Made by a program: the position numbers and the translations under genes. Shown here in pieces: positions 37,078 to 48,416 of a stretch of DNA of 64,000 nucleotides; position 1 is the stretch's first letter; each line of letters opens with the position of its first letter. Origin of the DNA: Nitrosomonas sp. (GTDB taxonomy: Bacteria; Pseudomonadota; Gammaproteobacteria; Burkholderiales; Nitrosomonadaceae); the NCBI GenBank assembly GCA_016710135.1, contig JADJLM010000001.1, positions 124,001 through 188,000 of the forward strand. The letters run 5' to 3'. The notes beneath the pieces are model-generated. The model was not told the DNA's origin, searched no databases, and saw only the letters and a program-made list of their open reading frames with translations.

Positions 37078-39629
37078 ATGCCAATAAATCAATTTGCAAA
37101 AGAAACACTCACGATTAGTCTTGAAGAGGAAATGCGCCGTTCTTATTTAGATTACGCGATGAGCGTTATCGTGGGAAGGGCACTGCCGGATGTTAGAGAC
37201 GGCTTAAAGCCGGTTCATCGAAGAGTGTTATTTGCAATGCACGAACTTTCCAATGATTGGAACCGGCCCTATAAAAAATCAGCTCGTATCGTCGGTGATG
37301 TCATTGGTAAATATCATCCACATGGGGATACTGCTGTTTACGATACGATTGTAAGGATGGCACAAGATTTTTCACTGCGTTATGTGCTCGTCGATGGACA
37401 AGGTAACTTGGGTGCGGTTGATGGTGATAATGCAGCAGCCATGCGGTATACCGAAATTCGTATGGCGAAAATCGCCCATGAGTTGCTGGCTGATCTAGAT
37501 AAAGAAACCGTTGATGTTGGCCTCAATTAGGATGGCTCTGAACTAGAACCCCTGATTTTTCCGGCCAAAATACCTAATTTACTGATTAATGGCTCATCAG
37601 GTATTGCTGTAGGGATGGCTACGAGCATTCCACCGCATAATCTGAATGAGGTAATCGATGCTTGTCTTCGATTGCTTGATAACCCTGAAATGAGTATTGA
37701 AGAAATCATTGAATATATCAAAGCCCCTGATTTTCCAACCGCTGGAATCATCTATGGAACATCGGGAATAAGAGATGGTTATCTTACTGGCAGAGGGCGT
37801 GTTGTGATGCGCGCACGAACGCATTTTGAAGACCTTGAGAAAGGGTCACGTCAAAGCATTATTATCGATGAATTACCTTATCAGGTTAATAAAGCTAATT
37901 TACTGATTCGGATTGGCGAGTTAGTGCGTGATAAGAAAATTGAAGGAATATCGGATTTGCGTGATGAGTCGGATAAATCCGGTATGCGTGTGGTGATTGA
38001 GCTTAAACGCGGCGAAATACCGGAAGTAATCCTGAATAACTTGTATAAAGAAACGCAAATGCAAGATACCTTCGGTATCAATATGGTTGCATTAATCGAT
38101 GGGCAGCCGCGATTACTCAATTTAAAGCAATTGCTCCTAGCGTTTCTACGCCATCGCCGTGAAGTTGTTACTCGTCGCACGGTGTATGAGCTGAAAAAAG
38201 CCAGAGAGCGTGGGCATTTGTTAGAAGGATTGGCTGTCGCACTTTCGAATGTAGATGAAATTATAGCGCTGATAAAAGCAGCAGCAACACCAGCAGAAGC
38301 TAAGAAGGCATTGTTGGGAAGAGCTTGGAGCTCTCGCTTGGTTACGGAAATGCTGGCTCGTTCAGCGCAGGATGCAGCTGCTTTTCGCCCTTTAGGACTT
38401 AGCGCTGAGTTTGGTTTGTTTGATCATGGCTATCAATTATCTGATGTGCAAGCGCAAGCAATTCTCGATCTTCGGCTGCAGCGCTTGACCGGCCTTGAGC
38501 AAGAAAAATCGTTAATGAATACAAGGAGGTTATTGATCAAATTATTGATCTTCTCGATATTCTAGCTAACGCGGATCGAATTACAGCCATTATCGTTGAT
38601 GAATTGCGTTCCATTAAAGATCAATTTGGTGATCAACGACGTAGTGAAATAGTCACGAATACACAGGAACTCAACACAGAAGATTTTATTACCCCGGCAG
38701 ATGTAGTGATAACCTTATCTCATGCTGGGTACATTAAATCACAACTTTTAGATGACTATCGTGCACAGAAAAGAGGAGGGCGCGGAAAACTTGCCAGTGC
38801 CACCAAAGAAGATGATTTTATCGACAATATGTTCATGGCGAATACCCATGACTATATTCTGTGTTTCTCAAGCTTAGGACGCGTTTATTGGGTCAAAGTA
38901 TATAACGTACCTCAAGGCGGAAGGGTTTCAAAAGGTAAACCGATCAATAATCTATTACAGCTGGAAAAAGAAGAGAAAATTAATGCGGTTTTACCTGTCA
39001 AAGCGTTTGATGATAATCGTTATATCTTTATGGCGACATCGTTAGGAACCGTTAAAAAAACCCCTTTATCGGAATTTTCACGGCCACGTAGCAATGGCAT
39101 TATTGCGATTGGATTGGATGAAGGAGATTATTTGATTGGTGTTGCGTTAACTGAAGGTAAACACGATGTGATGTTATTTTCAGATGGTGGGAAAGCGATG
39201 CGCTTTAGTGAAAGCGATGTTAGACCGGTGGGTAGAAGTGCTCGTGGTGTACGAGGGATGAGACTGGGAGCAGGACAGAAAGTCATTTCGTTGCTTGTTG
39301 CCGAGAATGAAGAACTAACAGTGCTAACGGCAACAGAAAATGGCTATGGCAAGCGGACACCGATTGGCGAATATACAAGACACAATCGTGGAACTCAGGG
39401 AATGATCGCGATCAATACTTCAGCACGCAATGGTAAGGTGGTTGCGGCGCAACTGGTTAAACAAGACGATGAAATCATGTTGATTACTACGGGGGGCATA
39501 TTGATTCGAACACGCGTTAGTGAAATTCGTGAAATGGGTCGTGCAACCCAAGGTGTAACACTGATCAATCTTGATCAGGGTGAAAAATTAGTTGGTCTGG
39601 AACGAGTCGTTGAAGCGGATGAGGAATAA
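37078..39629 (+). CDS. gyrA: DNA gyrase subunit A, interrupted by a stop codon and a frameshift
   Basis: Start ATG 37078 (PINQFAKETLTISLEEEM). The catalytic tyrosine region RYTEIRM and the quinolone-region residues (HGDTAVYDTIVRMAQ) are present. At 37528-37530 TAG stands where a Tyr is expected (N-Y-DGSELEP); the flanking codons also look off (VGLN for the usual FGPN type). At the A run 38504-38508 one base is missing; adding it gives IVNEYKEVIDQIIDLLDILA. The C-terminal beta-pinwheel with the GyrA box is intact. 2,552 bases plus one gives 850 codons. gyrA is essential, so both breaks are probably sequence errors. Confidence 0.95.
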
Positions 39630-39656
39630 TGAGTCAAGCTTGCTAATTCTTGGAAA

Positions 39657-40769
39657 ATGAATCCTATGAATAAGATTTACAATTTTAGCGCAGGTCCCGC
39701 GGTTCTTCCTCAGGAAGTGCTCGAGCAAGCGCGTGACGAAATGCTGGATTGGCATGGAAGCGGTATGTCCGTGATGGAAATGAGTCATCGTGGCGAGGAA
39801 TTCATGTCGATCATCGCTAAAGTTGAAGCAGATCTCCGTGATCTGGTCAAGATTCCAAATCATTACAAGATTCTGTTTCTCCAGGGTGGCGCATCAAGTC
39901 AATTTGCCATGGTTCCGCTGAATCTGTTACAAACTAAAAAAGAAGCGGATTATGTCAGTACCGGACAATGGTCCCAAAAAGCGATTGAAGAAGCTAGCAA
40001 GTATGGCACAGTAAATATTGCCGCATCATCAGTGGATGATCATTTCACGATAATACCTGAGATTGATACCTGGAAAATGAGCCGCAATGCTGCGTATCTT
40101 CATTACACATCGAATGAAACCATTGGTGGCGTGGAATTCAATTGGATACCTGATTTATCAAGAATTGCGGGGGGAAGCACAGATATTCCGTTAGTCGCGG
40201 ATATGTCTTCCAACTTTTTATCTCGACCTGTGGATATCAGTCGATTTGGACTAATCTATGCCGGGGCTCAGAAAAATATTGGACCTGCAGGTCTGGTGCT
40301 CGTCATTATCCGAGAAGATCTGGTAAAAACGCCTATTTCCGGGACGCCAACACTATTTAGTTACCAAACTCATGTGCAGCATGGCTCAATGTATAACACA
40401 CCACCAACTTATGCGATTTATATGATGGGTCTCGTGTTGGAATGGCTCAAGAAACAAGGAGGAGTGTCTGCAATTGAAACACTTAATATTGCCAAATCAA
40501 AATTACTTTATGATTTGATCGACGCGAGTCATTCGTATCAATGTCCGGTGGCACGGCAAGATCGTTCCCGCATGAATGTGCCGTTTACACTCAGGCAAAG
40601 CACATTAGAGAGTGAGTTTCTAAAACAGGCAAAAGCACGCGGGTTTGTGCAACTAAAGGGTCATCGTTCTGTTGGTGGGATGCGTGCCTCAATCTATAAC
40701 GCGATGCCTTATGAAGGGGTTAAAGCATTAGCTACGTTTATGGAAGAATTTGAGAATCAATATGGCTAA
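39657..40769 (+). CDS. serC: Phosphoserine aminotransferase
   Basis: Up to 370 residues; ATG 39657 or ATG 39666 (NKIYNFSAGPAVLPQEVLEQ). The PLP lysine is in LIYAGAQKNIGPAG. It makes phosphoserine (and acts in pyridoxal phosphate synthesis). First gene of a five-gene amino-acid set serC-serA-pheA-hisC-tyrA that begins 28 bases after gyrA, an arrangement well known in betaproteobacteria. Confidence 0.97.
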   Translation: MNPMNKIYNFSAGPAVLPQEVLEQARDEMLDWHGSGMSVMEMSHRGEEFMSIIAKVEADLRDLVKIPNHYKILFLQGGASSQFAMVPLNLLQTKKEADYVSTGQWSQKAIEEASKYGTVNIAASSVDDHFTIIPEIDTWKMSRNAAYLHYTSNETIGGVEFNWIPDLSRIAGGSTDIPLVADMSSNFLSRPVDISRFGLIYAGAQKNIGPAGLVLVIIREDLVKTPISGTPTLFSYQTHVQHGSMYNTPPTYAIYMMGLVLEWLKKQGGVSAIETLNIAKSKLLYDLIDASHSYQCPVARQDRSRMNVPFTLRQSTLESEFLKQAKARGFVQLKGHRSVGGMRASIYNAMPYEGVKALATFMEEFENQYG

Positions 40770-41952
40770 AAAAACGCAGCAAGTTTTTAAGGTTCTGACA
40801 TTAAACCCAATTTCATCGGTGGGATTAAAGCAATTTCCGACTGACCAATATTTAATCGGCAATGATCTACCAGATTCGGATGTGATTTTGGTACGTTCTC
40901 ATAATATGCTGGATATGGATATTTCAAAGCAGGTGATTGCGATTGGGCGAGCCGGTGCAGGAACCAACAATATTCCGGTTAACGTGATGAGTCAGCGTGG
41001 GATTCCGGTTTTTAATACGCCTGGTGCCAATGCCAATGCAGTCAAGGAACTTGTGTTAGCAGCGATGTTGATTGCTTCGCGTAATCTTGTTCCCGCTTTT
41101 CAATTTGTGGAGGAACTACAAGGGGACAATCAGAAATTAAATGAGCTTGTTGAAGCAAATAAAAAACATTTTTCGGGGATAGAATTACCAGGCCGGACAC
41201 TCGGTATCGTGGGACTGGGGAAAATTGGGCGGCTGGTAGCGGATGCTGCCTTAAAACTCGGAATGAAAGTCATGGGTTACGATCCTAAAATTAGTGTTGA
41301 TGCTGCCTGGAGTCTTCCTGCAGAAGTGCAAAAAGCACAAAGTATTGAAGATTTATTGCGTCATAGCGATTTTATTTCGCTTCATGTTCCCTTGGTCGAT
41401 TCAACCCACCATCTGATTAATGAGCAATTGATTCATTATTTCAAACGCGAAGTTATTTTGCTCAACTTTTCTCGCGATGAAATTGTGAGCGAAGCGGCAG
41501 TTCTTGCAGGAATAAAGAGCGGTAAAATTAAATATTATGCCTGTGATTTTCCGAGTCAGAATTTGCAAAATCAGAAAGGAGTTATCACTTTACCGCATTT
41601 GGGCGCTTCAACAAGAGAAGCTGAAGAAAATTGCGCAGTAATGGTTGTGAAGCAGATTATCGATTACTTACAAAATGGCGATATTAAGAATGCCGTTAAT
41701 TTTCCAGATGTAATCATGGAACGGGAATCTCCCTATCGAATTGCAGTGGCAAATGCAAATGTTCCTAATCTGCTCGGTCAGATTTCAACTTGCATGGCAT
41801 CAGCAGGCCTTAACATTCATAACATGACTAACAAATCGAAAGGTGAAATGGCTTATACTTTGGTCGATGTCGATAGTCCCGTATCTAAACATGTCATTAA
41901 AGCGATATCTCTTATCTCAGGTGTTCTGAAGGTACGATACTTACCGGTATAG
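40762..41952 (+). CDS. serA: D-3-phosphoglycerate dehydrogenase
   Basis: 396 residues from ATG 40762, which overlaps the serC stop by eight bases, suggesting coupled translation. It has a Rossmann motif (LGIVGLGKIGRLVADAAL), the D-2-hydroxyacid dehydrogenase residues (Arg in LLNFSRDEIV, His in LPHLGASTREAEEN) and a C-terminal ACT domain (NVPNLLGQISTCMASAGLNI) for serine feedback. It starts serine synthesis; SerC does the next step. Confidence 0.94.
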   Translation: MAKKTQQVFKVLTLNPISSVGLKQFPTDQYLIGNDLPDSDVILVRSHNMLDMDISKQVIAIGRAGAGTNNIPVNVMSQRGIPVFNTPGANANAVKELVLAAMLIASRNLVPAFQFVEELQGDNQKLNELVEANKKHFSGIELPGRTLGIVGLGKIGRLVADAALKLGMKVMGYDPKISVDAAWSLPAEVQKAQSIEDLLRHSDFISLHVPLVDSTHHLINEQLIHYFKREVILLNFSRDEIVSEAAVLAGIKSGKIKYYACDFPSQNLQNQKGVITLPHLGASTREAEENCAVMVVKQIIDYLQNGDIKNAVNFPDVIMERESPYRIAVANANVPNLLGQISTCMASAGLNIHNMTNKSKGEMAYTLVDVDSPVSKHVIKAISLISGVLKVRYLPV

Positions 41953-41989
41953 AATAAACAAACAAAAATGTTTACTGAGTATTATCACT

Positions 41990-43058
41990 ATGGCTGAACA
42001 ATTAAATCAATTACGTGCCAAGATCGATGCAATTGATAATGAGCTGCTTGAGCTTATTAACGCACGTGCCAAGCTTGCGCAAGAAGTTGGGCATCAAAAA
42101 GGGAATGCCGTAACGTATCGCCCTGAGCGAGAAGCGCAAGTATTGTCGCGGTTACAGCAACTAAATACGGGGCCTCTTTCCAATGAACGCATTGCTGCGC
42201 TATTTATAGAGATTATTTCTGCTTGCCGTGCGATGGAAGCGCCGTTAACAATTGCTTATCTGGGGCCGCCCGGCACATTCTCTGAAGAAGCTGTTTCAAA
42301 GCGTTTCGGACATGCAGTGATTACGACCGCATGCCATTCAATCGATGATGTATTTCGCCAAGTGGAATCAGGTGCAGTACATTATGGTGTCGTGCCCGTA
42401 GAGAATTCGACCGAGGGTGCGGTGGGAAGAACCATGGATCTGCTTGTGCAGACGCCATTGACCGTGTGCGGTGAAATTGAATTGCCTGTACACCACTGCC
42501 TGATGGCGAAGCACTCAGATCTTACAAAAATCCAAAAAATCTATTCACATCCTCAGTCCTTTGGGCAATGTATTGGATGGCTTAATCATCAATCTTCTCA
42601 GCTTAAATCAGTTGCACAAATTAATGTTGCTAGTAATGCAGATGCAGCCAGACTTGCTGCGGAAGACTCTCATGCGGCAGCAATTGCGAGCAGTAAAGCT
42701 GCAGAGATTTTTGGATTGGCGATCTGCGCGCGCAATATTGAAGATGATCCTAATAACACTACACGATTTCTAGTGATGGGATTGCAGCGGGTTCCCGTTT
42801 CGGGAAAAGACAAAACTTCATTGGCCATTTCTACTATGATCGACCCGGTGCGGTGTATGAACTACTCGCGCCACTTGCCAAATATCAGGTTAGTATGAGT
42901 CGATTCGAATCTCGCCCTTCGCGCAAAGGTTTATGGGAGTATATGTTTTTATCGATCTTGAGGGTCATCAAGATAATCATAATATTGCAAGCGCAATCGC
43001 TGAATTACGAAATAAAGCGACTTTCTTAAAAATATTGGGATCATACCCAGCAGCCTAG
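41990..43058 (+). CDS. pheA: Chorismate mutase / prephenate dehydratase (P-protein), frame broken twice
   Basis: Residues 1-85 are an AroQ chorismate mutase (LRAKIDAIDNELLELINARA), followed by a prephenate dehydratase domain (IAYLGPPGTFSEEA, VENSTEGAVGRTMDLL, DDPNNTTRFLVMG) and an ACT domain. The frame fails near 42834 (a missing A restores the DRPGAVYELLAPLAKYQV segment with FESRP motif) and again at the T run 42946-42950 (restoring MFFIDLEGHQDNHN). The full frame ends at TAG 43056-43058. It makes phenylpyruvate from chorismate. Both breaks are single missing bases. Confidence 0.93.
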
Positions 43059-43068
43059 AGCAGTAATC

Positions 43069-44187
43069 ATGAAACTCTTTGAATTTGCACCACAATATAT
43101 TCGCGCGATTCATCCTTACCAACCTGGAAAACCGATCTCCGAGTTGGTGCGAGATCTCGGTTTGGAAAAAAATAGTGTCATCAAGTTAGCTTCAAATGAA
43201 AATCCGCTTGGAACGAGCCCATTGGCTTTAGAAGCGATGTCCACTGCGCTGAATGAAATTGCGAGATATCCCGATGGAAGCGGGTATGAGCTTAAGAATG
43301 CTTTGGCTGAGCATTATGCAGTGAGTGTCGATCAGATTGTGCTTGGCAATGGCTCGAATGATGTGCTAGAACTTGCTGCACGAATTTTTCTCAAGCCAGG
43401 TACAGCGGCTGTCTATTCACAGCACGCTTTTGCTATATATCCGTTGCTTGCTCAAGCTTTAGGGGCGCAAGGTATTTCAGTTCCGGCGAGACGCTACGGC
43501 CATGATCTAGTCGCGATGCTGAACGCAATTACGCCTGAAACACGCGTCGTTTTTATTGCTAATCCCAATAATCCAACGGGCACACTGTGTGATCCTAGCG
43601 ATCTTCAGCGATTTGTGGAACGAGTACCTCAAAATATTTTAGTGATCTTAGATGAAGCTTATGATGAGTACTTGCCTGAAGCCAATAAAGCCAATAGTAT
43701 TGCTTGGCTGAAGAAGTTCCCTAATCTACTGATTACACGTACTTTCTCTAAAGCCTATGGATTGGCCGGAATTCGTGTCGGTTTTGCACTTACTCACCCG
43801 GAGTTGGCGGATTTAATGAACCGTATTCGTCAGCCCTTTAATGTGAACAGTCTTGGATTGATCGGTGCGCTGGCAGCGTTAAAGGATACTGAATTTGTTC
43901 GACGAGCCTATGAACTCAATCGTGCGGGTATGACTGAAATTATCAACGGGTTGCGACAATTAGGTGTGGAATTCATTCCTTCCTATGGGAATTTTATTAC
44001 TTTGCGGATACGAGGAGATGAAATTAACACAGCTAAAGCGTATCAAAATCTATTGAAACAAGGTGTGATTGTCCGTCCATTGGGTGTTTACGAAATGCCC
44101 CATCATTTACGCGTTACGATTGGCTTGAAACCTGAAAATCAAAGATTCTTGATTGCATTAGAACAGGTTATCGCCGATTCAGCCTAA
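43069..44187 (+). CDS. hisC: Histidinol-phosphate aminotransferase
   Basis: 372 residues, class I/II PLP transaminase. SNENPLGTSPLALEAM and LGNGSNDVLE are family landmarks and the PLP lysine is in TRTFSKAYGLAGIRVGFA. It lies between pheA and tyrA, so it may also transaminate aromatic keto acids; HisC paralogues in this position are often called hisC2. Confidence 0.94.
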   Translation: MKLFEFAPQYIRAIHPYQPGKPISELVRDLGLEKNSVIKLASNENPLGTSPLALEAMSTALNEIARYPDGSGYELKNALAEHYAVSVDQIVLGNGSNDVLELAARIFLKPGTAAVYSQHAFAIYPLLAQALGAQGISVPARRYGHDLVAMLNAITPETRVVFIANPNNPTGTLCDPSDLQRFVERVPQNILVILDEAYDEYLPEANKANSIAWLKKFPNLLITRTFSKAYGLAGIRVGFALTHPELADLMNRIRQPFNVNSLGLIGALAALKDTEFVRRAYELNRAGMTEIINGLRQLGVEFIPSYGNFITLRIRGDEINTAKAYQNLLKQGVIVRPLGVYEMPHHLRVTIGLKPENQRFLIALEQVIADSA

Positions 44188-44217
44188 CCATCAGAATGAT
44201 AGTCACAGAATACGTTG

Positions 44218-45123
44218 ATGCTTGTTAATAATATGCAAACCCCTTATCTTCAAAAGCTTGTCATTATTGGCGTGGGTTTGATTGGTGGATCGTTTGCATT
44301 AGCATTACGTAACGCAGGTCTTGTTAAACAGATCGTTGGCTTGGGGCGTAGTCAGGAAAATATGTTACGTGCCCGCGAATTAGGGATTATTGACGAGATT
44401 GCGAATACACCGGTCGCAGCACTGGCAGGTGCTGATTTTGTTATGCTATCTACCCCAGTTGGGCAAATTCACCGTGTAATGGCGCAGATCGAACCTTACT
44501 TAGAAAAGCAAACGATAGTCTCGGATGTAGGTAGCACTAAGCAGAATGTGATCGATGCTGCATATAGCCAACTGGCTAATCACCTCGATCGTTTTATTCC
44601 AGCACATCCGATTGCAGGAACGGAGTTTCGGGGCGCTGAGGCGGCTGATCCCACGCTATTCAATAACAAGAACCTCATCATTACGCCTTTGAAGGAAAAT
44701 AACGGGCAAGCAATCAATTTGGTCAGGGCACTATGGCAATCATGTGGTGCGAAAGTTTCAATCATGTCTGCAGCGCAACACGATCAAATTTTAGCGATCG
44801 TGAGTCATTTACCCCATATGCTTGCTTTTACACTGATGAATCATGTTCAAACTTGTGCTGATTTTGATCCTAATTATGTTTTGAGTTATGCCGGAAGTAG
44901 CTTGCGTGATTGTACGCGGATTGTTGCAAGTTCCCCTGAAATGTGGCGTGATATTTGTTTGGCGAACCGGGTACAACTATTGGCTGAGCTTGAAACCTAT
45001 CAGAAATCACTAACAGAGCTTCGTGAGCAACTGGCTAATCAGAATGGTGAAGCACTGCTCAATCTGTTTAAGAGTGCTAGCGATTTAAAATTGCAATGGT
45101 CAAGTAATCGCGATGGGGGGTAG
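44218..45123 (+). CDS. tyrA: Prephenate dehydrogenase
   Basis: About 301 residues from ATG 44218; TTG 44215 and ATG 44233 are alternatives. The NAD site is VIIGVGLIGGSFALALRNAG and the prephenate-binding region is PAHPIAGTEFRGAEAADPTLF. It makes 4-hydroxyphenylpyruvate for tyrosine. In relatives aroA often follows; here the M16 peptidase follows instead. Confidence 0.95.
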   Translation: MLVNNMQTPYLQKLVIIGVGLIGGSFALALRNAGLVKQIVGLGRSQENMLRARELGIIDEIANTPVAALAGADFVMLSTPVGQIHRVMAQIEPYLEKQTIVSDVGSTKQNVIDAAYSQLANHLDRFIPAHPIAGTEFRGAEAADPTLFNNKNLIITPLKENNGQAINLVRALWQSCGAKVSIMSAAQHDQILAIVSHLPHMLAFTLMNHVQTCADFDPNYVLSYAGSSLRDCTRIVASSPEMWRDICLANRVQLLAELETYQKSLTELREQLANQNGEALLNLFKSASDLKLQWSSNRDGG

Positions 45124-45216
45124 TTAATGATTACGCACAAGCCTGTGATTTAATAATTAATCTGAACTTCCCACAAAACATTCACTCTTCTAAATTTTAA
45201 TGATTCAACTAACGAT

Positions 45217-47964
45217 ATGCAGCGCTATTTATTGATCATCTTTACTTTCATCGTTACTATCCTAACTGCCATGAATTTGGGGTATGCGCAGCAATCAGTG
45301 CAATCGTTACCGGCTAACTTAACTCAAATTACTGCCGTCGAAGGGATTACTGAATATCAAATGCCGAATGGCTTGAAGGTGCTTTCTCTTCCTGATGACT
45401 CCTTGGATACAGTGACTGTGAACATCGTCTACTTAGTCGGCTCACGTGATGAGGGCTATGGCGAAGCCGGTATGGCCCATTTACTTGAGCATTTGCTATT
45501 CAAAGGAACTGAGCGCCATCCTGATATCAAAAATGAATTCACCAAGCGGGGCGCACGCTGGAATGGTACGACTTCGTATGATCGGACCAATTATTACGAA
45601 ATACTTACCGCAAGCGCAGAAAACTTAGATTGGGCGATCGCGCTGGAAGCCGATCGTATGATTAACTCTCGTATTGCGAAAGCGGATCTCGATAGCGAAA
45701 TGACGGTCGTTCGTAATGAGTTTGAAGCGGGTGAAAATAATCCTTTTAGTGTGCTATCCGAACGTATGGCAGCTACAGCGTTTGTTTGGCACAACTATGG
45801 GCGTGCGATCATTGGTTCTCGTTCGGATATCGAAAATGTACCTATCGAGCGATTACAAGATTTTTACCGTCATTATTATCAACCGGATAACGCAGTACTT
45901 GTCGTTGCAGGCAAATTTGATGAAGCAGCAGCGCTCAATAGCATATCCAAGCATTTTGGCGCCATTCCTCACCCAAAACGCCAATTACGAAAAACCTATA
46001 CGATAGAACCAACTCAGGATGGAGAACGCAAAGTTACGTTACGTCGCGTTGGTGATACAAATTGTAGCAACGCTTTATCATATTCCGGCTGCCTCACATC
46101 CTGAATCCGCTGCAATCGATTTGCTTGTTTCTATCATTAAACAAGTGCCTGGCGGTCGGTTGCATAAATCGCTCGTCGAGTCTAAATTAGCAACAGCGAT
46201 TTTTGGTTTTGATCGTCAATTACGTGAAACCGGTTTTGTTTATTTCGGTGCTAACCTGCTACCGGATATGTCACTCGATCATGCCAAAGAGGGTCTGATT
46301 AATACCATCGAATCATTAACTGAGCACCCCATTACCGCTGAGGAACTAGAACGCGCACGTACCCGTTTACTTAACAAAATAGAACAATTACTAACCAATA
46401 CCCGTAATTTAGCAACGACCATCACGGAATTTATCGCGATGGGGGATTGGCGGTTGCTGTTTCTTCATCGTGATTGGATCAAGCAGGTTACCTTAGAAGA
46501 CGTGCAGCGCGCAGCGAATACTTATTTCAAACCCAGTAATCGAACATTAGGTTTGTTTATACCCACTAAGGCTCCGGATCGTGCGGAAATTCCAGCAGTC
46601 ACTGATCTCTCGCTGATGTTCAAAGACTACCGTGGAAACGAGACGCTGAGTTTGGGTGAAGCATTCGAGGCCACACCTGAGAATATCGAAGCAAAGCTCA
46701 TTCGTGCACAACTACCAGGCGGGATGAAGCTTGCTTTACTGCCTAAAAAGACGCGAGGCAATCGCGTTGTCGCTGCACTCAATCTCAACTGGGGAGATGA
46801 ACAAAGTAAGATGAACCGGGCAACCGCTTGTGGGATGACGAGTGCAATGTTATCGCGGGGTACCAAGCATTATACCCGTGAACAATTACGCGATGCGCTA
46901 GATCGCTCAAAAGTTCACATTGACATGACAGCAGATGGAATTACTTTTGAAACGACGAGTAATCATTTAGCGGATGCGCTTCAGTTAATCACTGAAATGT
47001 TTCGTAATCCTATTTTCCCAGAGAAAGAGTTTGAGCAGCTCAAACTCGCAATTCTGTCATCTATCGAGAATCAAAGGAGTGAGCCTGCTGCGCAAGCAGG
47101 TATTCATATTGAGCGGCATTTGATGCCTTTTGCGCCAGCCCATTGGCTATATACCCCAACAATCGAAGAACGAATTGAGCGAATCAAACGAGTATCCCTT
47201 GATGAAGTCAAACGTTGCCATCACGATTTTTATGGAAGCACGGATGCAGAACTTGCTATAGTCGGGGATTTTGAACCTAACGCTATTACCGAAACCTTGC
47301 AACAATTGCTGGATGATTGGAAAAGTCCTAAACCGTATCAGCGTATTGCGACACCGTATCAAGATATCAAGGCAATCGATATCAATCTGGAAACCCCAGA
47401 TAAGGCCAACGCGGTTTATCAGGCTGGTATGAATCTCAAGATTCGAGACGATCATCCCGATTTTCCTGCGCTTGTGTTAGGTAACTATTTATTCGGGGGT
47501 CTGCTGATTCACGGCTGTGGCGTCGTATTCGTGAACAAGAAGGCCTCTCGTATAGTGTTGCATCTTCGCTTACGGCGAGTGCTTTTGAAGAGCGAGGAGA
47601 TTTCAAAATCTTTGCTATCTACGCACCTCAGAATCGTGATCGTGTGGAGCAAGCAGTGGATGAAGAACTTGCACGGGTTCTAAAAGAAGGTTTTACTGTA
47701 GAAGAGGTTGAACTTGCTAAGGCAGGCTATCTTGAAGCTCGGCGAATAGCGAGAGGTCAGGATAAAGCGCTCGCTGAACGGCTAGTCAATTATTTGCATC
47801 GTAACCGTACCCTGCAATGGGACATCGCATTCGAAAAAAATATTGCTGGTTTGACACCGGAACTGATATCAAATGCCTTGCGCCGTTACTTTGATATTAC
47901 CAAACTGACTCAAGTGAAAGCAGGTGATTTTGCTAATACTAAATCAGTAAAATCAGCACAGTAA
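45217..47964 (+). CDS. M16 family zinc peptidase (pitrilysin-like), frame broken twice
   Basis: About 915 residues when read through two breaks. An N-terminal signal peptide (residues 1-24) sends it to the periplasm. The inverted zinc motif HLLEHLLFKGT is followed about 75 residues later by the third ligand in VVRNEFEAGENNP. Frame breaks: near 46057-46062 (one base missing; restores QIVATLYHIPAA) and at the G run 47495-47499 (a sixth G gives FGGSADSRLWRRIREQEGLS). Two tandem M16 units are present, the second inactive as usual. Substrate unknown. Confidence 0.85.
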
Positions 47965-47983
47965 TCGTTCTGACGGGACAAAC

Positions 47984-48400
47984 TTATTTTGTTTTCCTAA
48001 CATTTTGAGGCTCGAGTTCGTTTGCTGAAAAATCAAGCTCGACCTTTGCTCCATCGGGGTCTGTACAAAATAGTTGCCAACTTTCAAGTCCTTTTAGACG
48101 ATTCAGGGTATACGCGATGTTATGCTGATTTAACCGATCGATCACAGATTGAAGATCGCATGCGCTAAAGGCAATATGGTCGATGATGCCGTGAATTGTA
48201 TTCGGTACAGGCCTTCCGGCCATGATGTGTAGGATCGCCTGGTCTCCACAGTAAAGCCAGGCACCTGGAAATTCAAATGAGGGGCGATAGCCTTCTGTCA
48301 ATCCCAGCAAGCTGACATAAAACGCTTTACTCTTGTCTAAATCAGTCGTCAGCACCGTAAAATGATTCATTCCAGTAATAGCCAATTTAGGTTCCTCCAA
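47984..48400 (-). CDS. VOC-family (glyoxalase/fosfomycin-resistance fold) protein
   Basis: 138 residues with the two-module VOC layout: TGMNHFTVLTTDLDKSKAFY and DHIAFSACDLQSVIDRLNQH. The His and Glu metal ligands of the fold are at GMNHFT, GIIDHIAF and KVELDF. The reaction cannot be fixed by sequence; relatives include glutathione-dependent fosfomycin resistance and dioxygenase-like proteins. It is last in the ugpQ-glpD-kinase set, 16 bases after the kinase. Confidence 0.8.
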   Translation of the reverse strand: MEEPKLAITGMNHFTVLTTDLDKSKAFYVSLLGLTEGYRPSFEFPGAWLYCGDQAILHIMAGRPVPNTIHGIIDHIAFSACDLQSVIDRLNQHNIAYTLNRLKGLESWQLFCTDPDGAKVELDFSANELEPQNVRKTK

Positions 48401-48416
48401 AGATTACTCTGAATAT

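Noticed and set aside
37528..37530. The gyrA TAG as a recoded amino acid
   Set aside because: No other gene in the window reads through TAG, several genes end normally in TAG, and the neighbouring codons look like read errors.
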